39,443 bases of DNA, taken from positions 1 to 39,443 of the forward strand of contig UQLL01000023.1 of assembly GCA_900541835.1 (NCBI GenBank), written 5' to 3'. This DNA comes from an uncultured Porphyromonadaceae bacterium (GTDB lineage Bacteria > Bacteroidota > Bacteroidia > Bacteroidales > Muribaculaceae). The notes under the pieces were generated by a model, which was given only the letters and a program-made list of their open reading frames with translations, was not told the DNA's origin and did not search any database. A program made the position numbers and the translations under genes. Every line of letters starts with the position of its first letter. Position 1 is the stretch's first letter. Shown here piece after piece: positions 31,954 through 39,405 of the stretch.

Positions 31954-33531
31954 ATGGCAGGAGGAAGCAACAACATAGCACGCATGTCGCCGCGTCAGCG
32001 CATGATCAACCTCATGTACATCGTGCTGACTGCCATGCTCGCGCTCAACGTCTCCAGCGACGTGCTCAACGGCTTCAGCCAGGTGCACGAGGGCCTGCGC
32101 CGCACCAACAACAACCTGCGCGTCAAGAACCGGGTCCAGTACCAGTACCTCGCCGACCTCTACGCCTCGTACCCTCAGCAGGCCCGTCAGGCCTACGCCG
32201 AAGGTACCCGCATCCACACCCAGACCGACTCCCTGTACAACGTCATGGAGGGTCTCAAAGTCCTCATCGCCAAGCATGCCGACGGCGAGAAAGGCGACTA
32301 CACCAACCTCGTCAACCTCGATGACCTCGAGGCCTCCTCGGCCGTGCTCCTCAACCCCGTCAGCGAGCGCGGCGCGCACCTGCGGCAGGGCATCGACGCC
32401 TACCGCCGCCTGATCCTCCCCTTCATCACCGACAGCACCAAGCGTGCCGCCGTGGCCGAAGTCCTCTCCACCGCCGTCCAGAACGTGCCCGGAATAGAGA
32501 CCGCCCCGACCTGGCAGCAGCAGATGTTCGAGTCCAAGCCCGCCATCGCCGCCATCACCCTCCTCACCAAGCTCCAGGGCGACCTGCTCCAGGCAGAGAA
32601 CGAAGCACTCACCAACATCATCAACGGAGTCACCACCTCCGTCTCCTCAAGCCCCTCCACCCTCACCCGGGCCATCGTCGTGCCCAACAGCTCCGTCGTA
32701 ACCGCCGGCGACAGATACACCGCCCAGATAATGCTCGCCTCCATCGACACCGTACACGGCCCCTCCATCTACATCGGCGGCCAGCGCCTCCCCCGCAACG
32801 GAGTCTACTCCTTCATCGCCTCAGGGGTCGGCGAACACACCTACAACGGCTACATCGAGATGCCCCATCCCGACGGCTCCGTCTCCCGCTTCGACTTCAA
32901 GTCCGCCTACACCGTGGTCGAAGGCTCCGCTGCACCCATCCCCCCGTCGAACGCCTTCACCATCGCCCCCACCATGATGAACGTGCTCTACGCCGGAATC
33001 GACAACCCCATCTCCATCACCGTCGGGGGACGCGCCGCCAACGTCTCCGCCTCCATGACCAACGGCTCGCTCAGCAAGAGCGGCGACCACTGGGTGGCTC
33101 GCGTCAGCGCAATCGGACAGCAGGCAACCATCTCCGTCCACGACGGCGGCCGCCAGGTCGGATCGATGACATTCCGCATCCGCAAGCTCCCCGACCCCAC
33201 CGCCTATATGCCCATCGGCAACAACCAGTACAAAGGCACCCCGCGCCGCATCTCCAAGGCCACACTGCTCGGCTGCCCCGGAATACGCGCCGCACTCGAC
33301 GACGGAATCCTCGACATACAGTACACCGTAGTGAGCTTCAAGACCATCTGCTTCGACTCCATGGGCAACGCCATACCGGAGAACTCGGCCGGCGCCAGCT
33401 TCTCCGAGAGGCAGAAAGAACAGTTCCGGCGCCTCAAGCCCGGCTCCCGTTTCTTCATCTCCGAAATCAAGGCCAAAGGCCCCGACGGCATAACCCGCGA
33501 CATCTCACCCATGGAAGTCGCCCTCAACTAA
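31954..33531 (+). CDS. porM: T9SS motor/shaft protein PorM/GldM
   Basis: PorM/GldM crosses the inner membrane once and extends a long dimeric shaft through the periplasm to the PorK/PorN ring. In 525 residues it has the conserved N-terminus SPRQRMINLMYIVLTAMLALNVS with a single membrane helix (about 18-38), a helical bundle domain (about 45-225), and three beta domains (about 230-525). The end SEIKAKGPDGITRDISPMEV is typical. It sits between porL (3 nt) and porN (19 nt) in the same operon. Confidence 0.95.
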   Translation: MAGGSNNIARMSPRQRMINLMYIVLTAMLALNVSSDVLNGFSQVHEGLRRTNNNLRVKNRVQYQYLADLYASYPQQARQAYAEGTRIHTQTDSLYNVMEGLKVLIAKHADGEKGDYTNLVNLDDLEASSAVLLNPVSERGAHLRQGIDAYRRLILPFITDSTKRAAVAEVLSTAVQNVPGIETAPTWQQQMFESKPAIAAITLLTKLQGDLLQAENEALTNIINGVTTSVSSSPSTLTRAIVVPNSSVVTAGDRYTAQIMLASIDTVHGPSIYIGGQRLPRNGVYSFIASGVGEHTYNGYIEMPHPDGSVSRFDFKSAYTVVEGSAAPIPPSNAFTIAPTMMNVLYAGIDNPISITVGGRAANVSASMTNGSLSKSGDHWVARVSAIGQQATISVHDGGRQVGSMTFRIRKLPDPTAYMPIGNNQYKGTPRRISKATLLGCPGIRAALDDGILDIQYTVVSFKTICFDSMGNAIPENSAGASFSERQKEQFRRLKPGSRFFISEIKAKGPDGITRDISPMEVALN

Positions 33532-33550
33532 CCCAGAAAGGAAAGACAAC

Positions 33551-34666
33551 ATGACTATACGCAAATTCATCATAGCAGCCGCGACAATGCTCGTCTCCAT
33601 GTCCGCCCTGGCCCAGGTGGAGAGCGCGGGCGCCGTGCGCCGCCGCACACCCGGCGACAAGAAGCCCCAGACCAACGCCGGCCAGGTCACCGAGCGAATG
33701 CAAAGCTTCTACGAGCACAAGGACGCCGGCGACGCCGACCTCGTCTGGACTCGCGACATCATACGCCAGGTCGACCTCAAAAAGGACCAGAACGCCCCCC
33801 TATACTTCCCCGAAGACGTCATCGACGGCCAGGAGAACCTCTTCCGACTCGTCCTCAACCTCGTACTCCAAGGCAAGATACCCGCCTACGAGTACCTCGA
33901 CGGACGCGAAGTCTTCACCGACCAGTACAAGATCAAAGTCGGCGAAATGCTCGACCGCTTCGGCATCTACGCACAGCCCGCCAAAGGCTCCACCGACAAG
34001 AACCCGCGCTACGAAATCGCAGAGGCCGACGTCCCCACCAACCAGGTCCTCAACTACTACGTCATCGAGAAATGGGAGTTCGACAAGCGCTCCAACCAGA
34101 CCAAGACACGCATCCTCGCCGTCTGCCCCATCCTCAACCGCATAGGCGACTACGGCGAAGAGACCCGCTACCCCATGTTCTGGGTCAAGTTCGACCAGCT
34201 ACGCCCATTCCTGGCACAGCAGTACGTCTTCCTCAACGACGACAACAACCTTGCCCGCTATAGCCTCGACGACTACTTCACCCTCGGCATGTACGACGGC
34301 GACATCGTCAAGACCAAGAACCTCCGCAATCTCTCCATGATGCAGATGTTCCCCGACCCCGACGACCTTCGCGCCGCCCAGGACAGCATCGACCACCGCC
34401 TGCGCCACTTCGGCGGCGACCTCTGGGTACCCACCCGCGAAGAGTTCCTCGCCCAGCAGGAAGCCCGAGAGGCTGCCGAGGCCGCACAGGGCGGCGAGCT
34501 CCCCGACCGCGACGAAGTCTCCGCATCCGGCGACACCAAGACCAACGTCCGCGCCACCCGCAACACCCGTGCCAAGGCCAAGGCCCGCAAGGCCCGCAAG
34601 CCCAAGTACTCCTCCGGCTCCAGCTCCTCCGGCGCCGAGCGCTCCGTCCGTCGCCGCAAGAAGTAA
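33551..34666 (+). CDS. porN: T9SS ring protein PorN/GldN
   Basis: PorN/GldN is a periplasmic protein that pairs with PorK in the ring. The 371-residue protein has a signal peptide ending ALAQ (22), then a conserved core with DLVWTRDIIRQVDLKKDQNAPLYFP, split by family-typical acidic residues, and KIPAYEYLDGREVFT. The last 50 or so residues are rich in Lys, Arg, Ala and Ser and look disordered, which is longer than the core needs. It is the last gene of the T9SS operon and is followed by a hairpin. Confidence 0.93.
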   Translation: MTIRKFIIAAATMLVSMSALAQVESAGAVRRRTPGDKKPQTNAGQVTERMQSFYEHKDAGDADLVWTRDIIRQVDLKKDQNAPLYFPEDVIDGQENLFRLVLNLVLQGKIPAYEYLDGREVFTDQYKIKVGEMLDRFGIYAQPAKGSTDKNPRYEIAEADVPTNQVLNYYVIEKWEFDKRSNQTKTRILAVCPILNRIGDYGEETRYPMFWVKFDQLRPFLAQQYVFLNDDNNLARYSLDDYFTLGMYDGDIVKTKNLRNLSMMQMFPDPDDLRAAQDSIDHRLRHFGGDLWVPTREEFLAQQEAREAAEAAQGGELPDRDEVSASGDTKTNVRATRNTRAKAKARKARKPKYSSGSSSSGAERSVRRRKK

Positions 34667-34715
34667 CACCATTGCCGACCTAAGTCCGCAAATTCCATTC
34701 AACTCTATACTTTCC

Positions 34716-34752
34716 GACCGATATGCCTGTCATCACCGACAGCATATCGGTC
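34716..34752 (+). terminator. hairpin after the T9SS operon
   Basis: GACCGATATGCCTGTC and GACAGCATATCGGTC pair across the 6-nt loop ATCACC with one bulge, 49 nt after the porN stop. A strong U-tract is missing, but the position suits a terminator or a 3'-end stabilising structure. Confidence 0.55.
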
Positions 34753-34778
34753 TTCAATCATATATTACCAAACATTGC

Positions 34779-34863
34779 TGTCCGGGGAAACTTAAAATGG
34801 GGACGGACGCGAAGACAGGCATCATCAGGGCGATTCCATCCCCATTTTAAGGTTCCCCGGACA
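34779..34863. repeat. MITE-like palindromic element
   Basis: TGTCCGGGGAAACTTAAAAT plus GGGGA (34779-34803) and its inverted copy (34839-34863) are 25 bp long with one mismatch, separated by 35 bp without a gene. The size, the terminal-repeat form and the intergenic place resemble a miniature inverted-repeat element. No target-site duplication is evident. Confidence 0.55.
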
Positions 34864-35023
34864 ACAACAAAAAGATATAGAACCGCATTGAACACAGCTG
34901 AAATAGCTGATTTAACCCTTACATCATTCCAGCCACTCGAACGCGGAGCGGGTGTGTAGACACTCCAAATTCGCCACTGGTAGTGCAAATACGAATAACC
35001 ATATAAAATTATTTTCAAAATAA
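34864..35023. other. A+T-rich intergenic stretch
   Basis: No gene is visible. It contains a small CAGCT-gaaat-AGCTG palindrome and becomes very A+T-rich toward the promoter at 35024. Confidence 0.4.
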
Positions 35024-35055
35024 TTTGGTTTATAAAATAAATCATTGTAACTTTG
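35024..35055 (+). promoter_or_regulatory. promoter of the membrane protein/winged-helix pair
   Basis: TTTG (35024-35027) and TAACTTTG (35048-35055) are 20 nt apart, a full consensus match in an A+T-rich setting. Transcription should start near 35059, giving a leader of about 100 nt. Confidence 0.75.
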
Positions 35056-35066
35056 CAGCGGATTTC

Positions 35067-35118
35067 AGAGCGGCCAGCGCAACGTCAATGGGCCCGGACA
35101 ATGCGAACCGCTCTTTTT
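35067..35118 (+). promoter_or_regulatory. terminator-like hairpin in the leader (possible attenuator)
   Basis: AGAGCGG (35067-35073) pairs with CCGCTCT (35108-35114), which is followed by TTTT. GGCC and GGGCCC words inside and just after the hairpin allow other pairings. It lies wholly inside the predicted 5' leader of the membrane protein gene. Confidence 0.45.
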
Positions 35119-35158
35119 CCGGCCAAACAAAGTTTACAAAATAAACCATTCTGCAACA

Positions 35159-35788
35159 ATGGACGACAGACAACTCACACCCGCCGAGAGCATGAAGCTC
35201 ATCGCATCCATGATCAGCACCACCAAGCACCGCGTCGGCATCGTAGACCTCCGCATCTCCGTGATGTGGGCAATCCTGACAATCGCCACAGCCGCCCTGT
35301 GGCTCATCCTCATGCTGTGCCTGCACAGCCCCTGGCTCAGCATCATCTGGTTCGCCATACCCGTCATCGGCTTGCCCGCCAGCTTCTTCATGGCGCGCAA
35401 GCAAGCTCCGAAACAGCCCAAGACATACCCGCAGACCCTCTGCGACGGCATCTGGAAATCCGTAGGATTCTTCGCAATCCTCCTTACACTCGTCTGCACA
35501 GGCTTCAACCTTGCCGGCCATCCCCAGGCTTGGTTGGCAATGTTCTTCTACGCCTTCATCGTGGTTGGCGCAGGCACCACCGCCATGGGCCTCGTGCTCA
35601 AAGAAGCCTCCTACGTGGCTGGAGGCGCCTTCTCCGTAACCGCAGGCTTCGTGCTGGTCATCCTTTCTCTCTGCGGCATACCTCTGCCGGCAGTGTGGGT
35701 AATCCCCGTCTACATACTCAGCTTCATACTGTCATTCATCGTTCCCGCGTTCATCATTGGCAGAAGAATCAAGAATGAAGACGCTTGA
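35159..35788 (+). CDS. six-helix integral membrane protein, unknown function
   Basis: This 209-residue protein has a short polar N-terminus (MDDRQLTPAESMKLIASMI) and about six membrane helices at roughly 33-53, 57-75, 101-118, 125-147, 152-172 and 176-201, with a short charged end. I do not recognise a named family; membrane proteins encoded just before a small winged-helix regulator are common in Bacteroidetes. It overlaps the regulator gene by 14 nt, so the two are co-translated and probably act together. The promoter is strong and the leader structured. Confidence 0.7.
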   Translation: MDDRQLTPAESMKLIASMISTTKHRVGIVDLRISVMWAILTIATAALWLILMLCLHSPWLSIIWFAIPVIGLPASFFMARKQAPKQPKTYPQTLCDGIWKSVGFFAILLTLVCTGFNLAGHPQAWLAMFFYAFIVVGAGTTAMGLVLKEASYVAGGAFSVTAGFVLVILSLCGIPLPAVWVIPVYILSFILSFIVPAFIIGRRIKNEDA

Positions 35789-36056
35789 CCCACTGCTCCA
35801 CTCCCAGCTCCGCCTGGCCGTGATGTCGATACTTATGAGCGTCGACGAGGCCGACTTCGTCTATCTGCGTGACAAGACAGAGTCCACGGCCGGCAACCTC
35901 AGCGTGCAGCTCGACAAGCTCGCCACCGCCGGCTACATCGGCGTGGAGAAAGGCTTCGCCGGCCGCAAGCCCCGCACCGTCTGCCGCGTGACGCCCCTCG
36001 GCCGCCAAGCCTTCGAGGCATACGTCGACACCCTGCGCGAATACCTCAACCTCTGA
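35775..36056 (+). CDS. small winged-helix transcriptional regulator
   Basis: This 93-residue protein is a compact MarR/ArsR-like winged helix, similar to the HTH_34 type. Features are LLHSQLRLAVMSILM at the N-terminus, a recognition region FVYLRDKTESTAGNLSVQLDKL in two helices, and a wing with GFAGRKPRTVCRVTPLGRQAF. It has no ligand domain. ATG 35775 lies in the tail of the membrane gene; a few upstream codons are also open. It probably controls its own operon together with the membrane partner. Confidence 0.8.
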   Translation: MKTLDPLLHSQLRLAVMSILMSVDEADFVYLRDKTESTAGNLSVQLDKLATAGYIGVEKGFAGRKPRTVCRVTPLGRQAFEAYVDTLREYLNL

Positions 36057-36076
36057 CCGAGAATAGAACCGATTGC

Positions 36077-36112
36077 CACAGCGCCGGGCCACAACGATTG
36101 CCCGGCGCTGTG
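36077..36112. terminator. bidirectional intrinsic hairpin
   Basis: CACAGCGCCGGGC (36077-36089) and GCCCGGCGCTGTG (36100-36112) form a perfect 13-bp stem with a 10-nt loop between the convergent winged-helix and outer-membrane protein genes. A weak A/T-rich tail follows on the plus strand. Confidence 0.8.
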
Positions 36113-36117
36113 AATAA

Positions 36118-38196
36118 TTATAATCGGTTTATCTCCGCCTCGGAGGCGGCGCGGCCTTTGTAGGCGCTCTTGCGGGGCCGGAACCGGTACTGGACGCTCA
36201 AGGTGATGCCGCGCCGGTCGTAGCTCTGGAGCTTCTGCATCAACACCCCGCAGGTGTTCATGCTCCAGTCGTTGTTGCGGGTATTGAAAATGTCGGTCGC
36301 TGCCAGTTTCACGGCAATGGAATTGTTGCAGAAGGTCTTGCGCACACTCACGTCCATCACAAACCAGGAAGCCGCGAAACGATTGGTATGGATGTCCCCG
36401 CTCCCCTGCCCACGCATATCGGCCGAGAAATAAAAACCATGCGGCAGCGTCAGCGTGTTCCGGAACACATACGAGCACGTCGGCTTGTCATAGCTGCCGC
36501 CTACATACTTCATCCACGGCTTGACGAAGCCGAGAGTGATCTCCGGCTTCCATCGCCGCACGGTATGCCCCCACATCAGAGACACGTGCAGCTCCGACAC
36601 GTCCACATTCACCGGATGCAACAGGAGCTGCAGGCCCTGGGCCGGATACACCTCCTTGACAAATGCATACGTGTCAAGGCTTCGGACGAAATCCGCCTGG
36701 AGCATGAAATCCTCCCATTGGCCGAACAGCTGGACATCGTGCCTCCTCTCGTCGCGCAATCCGGGGTTGCCACCCTCGATCTGGTGCTCTCCGACATATG
36801 TCAGTCCGCTCGAGAGCTGTGCATACGGAGGCTTGACTGCCGCCGTGCGGTAACTGAGATTGACCATCGCAGTCATGCCAAAGGAATACCCGAGAGATAT
36901 GTCCGGCGTCAGGAAGTTGTCAGTCCGGCACTCGTCGCGGTCCCTCACCCCGTTTCTCCGATAAACGTAATCGACGTATTCGTACCTCAGTCCGGCCGAC
37001 AGGCTGAAATTGCCGAACTGCCTGTTCCAGGAGGCAAAGGCTGCAAGCGAAGTCTGGCGTATGTCCGAGAGCGACGACGGTATGTACTCGCTGACCTCGG
37101 CATTCAGCATCCTGTAGTCGAGGCGCGTCTTAGTGTACGAATCCTGTGTGCCTACCGTGAACGTGCCATCCCCCAGCGGAAAATCAAGATATAGCTTCCC
37201 TGCCCACAAGCTGCTCGACGGCCTCTGCGAAGAGTTGACGTCGGCCAGGTCCGAACGGTCATAGACCGTCGCACTGCGGCTGTCGCCGTCCGAACCTCTG
37301 AAATTGCCGTCGAAATGCAGGTGGAATGTGTCAGAGAACGTATCGTCATAATAGACCGACACAAGGTGGTTGCGAGAGTCGCTGATGCCTGTTATGGTCC
37401 TCGGAAGCGGTGATTCCATATCCAACCATTCCGTGCCCTCATTAACGAGATGCCGATGAGAATACGAGAAACGGTAATACGCGCCCACCGAACGAGAATC
37501 ACAGGCGAAATTGAATCCGAACTTGCCGAAAACGCCATTGGCGGGATAGACGTTGTGCATGGACGCACCCACCACAGTAGGCTTGCCGTCGTAGGTCAGC
37601 GTGTTTATCGTCGAGCCTTTTATAAGACTGTTGGAATGGTCGTAGCTTCCGCTGCCGAACAGCTCCCAGGCGCCGGAGTGGTAACTGAAATCCAGCAATT
37701 CACTGGCCGACCAGCGGCGCCGTACCCGGACTTCGACCACGTCGCTCACGCTCAACCCCTGCGAGAAATTCCTTCGGGTGGTGATTCTGAGCACGGCCTT
37801 TGTGGTGCTCTCATACTGAGCCCCCGGAGCCATCACCAGCTCCACCTTACGGATGTCTGACGACTGCAACGAGCGGAGTTCGCTCACGTCGCGCATAGGC
37901 CGGCCATCTATATAGATTGCCGGAGTACCCCTGCCGGACACCGTCACGTCATCGTCGGCCACACTGACCAACGGCAGCTGACCAAGCACATCGACAGCGT
38001 TGCCTGCCTTCTCGAGGTTCGAGCCTGCAATGGTCGAGACTAGAGTGCTACCCTTGAGCCTCGTGGCCGGTTGCCTGGCAGTGATCACCACCTCCTGCAA
38101 CGCCCGCACGAGAGAATCCTGTGACTCGGCCTCCTGAGCCGACGCCATGAAGCCGAAGCTCACGGCTACTAACACGAATGTCATGTATCTACGCAT
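36118..38196 (-). CDS. TonB-plug outer-membrane beta-barrel protein
   Basis: This 692-residue protein has a signal peptide ending MASAQ (about 21), then QEVVITARQPATRLKGSTLV, a TonB-dependent-receptor plug (about 35-145) with IYIDGRPM, and a long barrel of the OMP_b-brl_3 type with repeated Tyr-rich strands. The carboxypeptidase-like repeat usually found before the plug in this group is missing; the plug begins right after the signal peptide. There is no SusD partner next to it, so the substrate is unknown. The ATG at 38196 lies about 20 nt after the predicted start of transcription. It ends with an Arg/Lys-rich tail after the last strand, which is unusual for a barrel C-terminus. Confidence 0.8.
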   Translation of the reverse strand: MRRYMTFVLVAVSFGFMASAQEAESQDSLVRALQEVVITARQPATRLKGSTLVSTIAGSNLEKAGNAVDVLGQLPLVSVADDDVTVSGRGTPAIYIDGRPMRDVSELRSLQSSDIRKVELVMAPGAQYESTTKAVLRITTRRNFSQGLSVSDVVEVRVRRRWSASELLDFSYHSGAWELFGSGSYDHSNSLIKGSTINTLTYDGKPTVVGASMHNVYPANGVFGKFGFNFACDSRSVGAYYRFSYSHRHLVNEGTEWLDMESPLPRTITGISDSRNHLVSVYYDDTFSDTFHLHFDGNFRGSDGDSRSATVYDRSDLADVNSSQRPSSSLWAGKLYLDFPLGDGTFTVGTQDSYTKTRLDYRMLNAEVSEYIPSSLSDIRQTSLAAFASWNRQFGNFSLSAGLRYEYVDYVYRRNGVRDRDECRTDNFLTPDISLGYSFGMTAMVNLSYRTAAVKPPYAQLSSGLTYVGEHQIEGGNPGLRDERRHDVQLFGQWEDFMLQADFVRSLDTYAFVKEVYPAQGLQLLLHPVNVDVSELHVSLMWGHTVRRWKPEITLGFVKPWMKYVGGSYDKPTCSYVFRNTLTLPHGFYFSADMRGQGSGDIHTNRFAASWFVMDVSVRKTFCNNSIAVKLAATDIFNTRNNDWSMNTCGVLMQKLQSYDRRGITLSVQYRFRPRKSAYKGRAASEAEINRL

Positions 38197-38198
38197 CA

Positions 38199-38232
38199 GA
38201 TTGTAATTTTCCGTCGATGCAAAATTACAATC
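38199..38232. promoter_or_regulatory. perfect palindrome over the -7 region (operator candidate)
   Basis: GATTGTAATTTT (38199-38210) and AAAATTACAATC (38221-38232) are a perfect 12-bp inverted repeat with a 10-nt spacer. The right arm contains the -7 box and the spacer contains the expected start of transcription of the outer-membrane protein gene. Confidence 0.6.
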
Positions 38233-38252
38233 TTAAACCGCCCCACACCAAA
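38220..38252 (-). promoter_or_regulatory. promoter of the outer-membrane protein gene
   Basis: On the minus strand TTTG (38249-38252) and TAATTTTG (38220-38227) are 21 nt apart. Transcription should start near 38216, about 20 nt before the ATG. Confidence 0.7.
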
Positions 38253-38332
38253 AACGCAGTCTGACTACGACATTTGTATACCATTGCATACCAACGACAT
38301 ACAAGCGCCGTCAAGTAAATCTTCTGACAGGC

Positions 38333-39328
38333 TCAGAAAATGTCCATAAAATCAGAAGCATCGGGGCGGCTGAGCACCCGTATGCGCTGCTTCAGACGCG
38401 ATTTCCGCTTATAGACATTTTCAATGGAGACTCCCATGAGCAGACTGATCGAGCGCGATGAAAAGCCGCAGGCAAGCAACGTCGCCAACTGATACTCCTC
38501 ATCCTTAATGCCCGGACATGCATCCTTCAGACGGGCGAGTATATTGTCACGGCACTCATTGACCGTCTTCTCCATCTCGGAGAAAATAGCCGGGTCAGTC
38601 CTGACGGCCTCTATCTCCGACTTCACCCTGTCGGCGATGACCTTGCGCTCGTGCGTTGTGCCCTGCGACTGATAGTAAGTGTCACACAGACCGTCGATGA
38701 GGGCGAAACGCTTGCCAAGAAGACCATGCAGCACCGTCTGCATCCGCGACGCATCCATCGAGGCCGACTGCAATTGCATCTGCAGTCCCGAAGCCTCCGC
38801 CATCAGAGCATTGTTCTGCGCCTTGCGAAGCCGCAGACTCTGCCAAAGCCATACAATCACCACAAGCGCCAACGCCAGAACAATCATCGAAACCAGCATA
38901 AATTGCTCCCTTCGGTGCCGTTCCACATATATGCGGTATTCACGCTCCTTCTGGAGATACCTGGCCTCCGCCAAAGAATCGGGGTCAGCATGGTCAGGCG
39001 CGGACAACATCTGTTGGGCCAGCTTCGCCCTTTTCAACGCCGCGTCGTCATTATGGCGGGAGTAGAAGTCTATGGCCACATTGACAATCGTATCCGTCGG
39101 CGCATAGATATGGTTGGCAGCCATCGCCTCACAGTAGAGCAACGACCAACGAGCCACCACCCCCGAATCGCGCAAATGCGACACGTCAATCCCGTTCAGC
39201 TCCTCAAGAGCCTTCCGAGGATTCCGTTCCAGCAACGACTGCGCGTCATCAAGCCTCCGCTCCGCAATCCCGGAGTAGCTGCATGACGCCACAATCACCA
39301 GCAGAAACAGATATACCAGCTTGCGCAT
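38333..39328 (-). CDS. membrane-bound regulator with LuxR-like helix-turn-helix
   Basis: This 331-residue protein starts with a lipobox-like VASC (Cys16), then about 120 helical residues, a membrane helix (about 143-163), a coiled coil (about 165-215), and a C-terminal LuxR-like helix-turn-helix (about 270-320) with YQLATLLACGFSSRSISLLMGVSIENVYKRKSR. It belongs to a Bacteroidales group of one-component membrane regulators that usually carry a larger TPR sensor; here the sensor looks shortened (judged from memory of the family). ATG 39328 is preferred to a GTG two codons upstream. It lies 136 nt upstream of the outer-membrane protein gene on the same strand and could control it. Confidence 0.75.
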   Translation of the reverse strand: MRKLVYLFLLVIVASCSYSGIAERRLDDAQSLLERNPRKALEELNGIDVSHLRDSGVVARWSLLYCEAMAANHIYAPTDTIVNVAIDFYSRHNDDAALKRAKLAQQMLSAPDHADPDSLAEARYLQKEREYRIYVERHRREQFMLVSMIVLALALVVIVWLWQSLRLRKAQNNALMAEASGLQMQLQSASMDASRMQTVLHGLLGKRFALIDGLCDTYYQSQGTTHERKVIADRVKSEIEAVRTDPAIFSEMEKTVNECRDNILARLKDACPGIKDEEYQLATLLACGFSSRSISLLMGVSIENVYKRKSRLKQRIRVLSRPDASDFMDIF

Positions 39329-39405
39329 TATCACAGACAGAATTACAAAGAGGACAACCCATCCCCATTCATACTACACAAATCCTTGCGATGACAAAGC
39401 TCACA

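Noticed and set aside
34758..35045. 95-codon minus-strand frame across the MITE-like element
   Set aside because: It runs through the palindrome and the A+T-rich promoter region and shows no domain.
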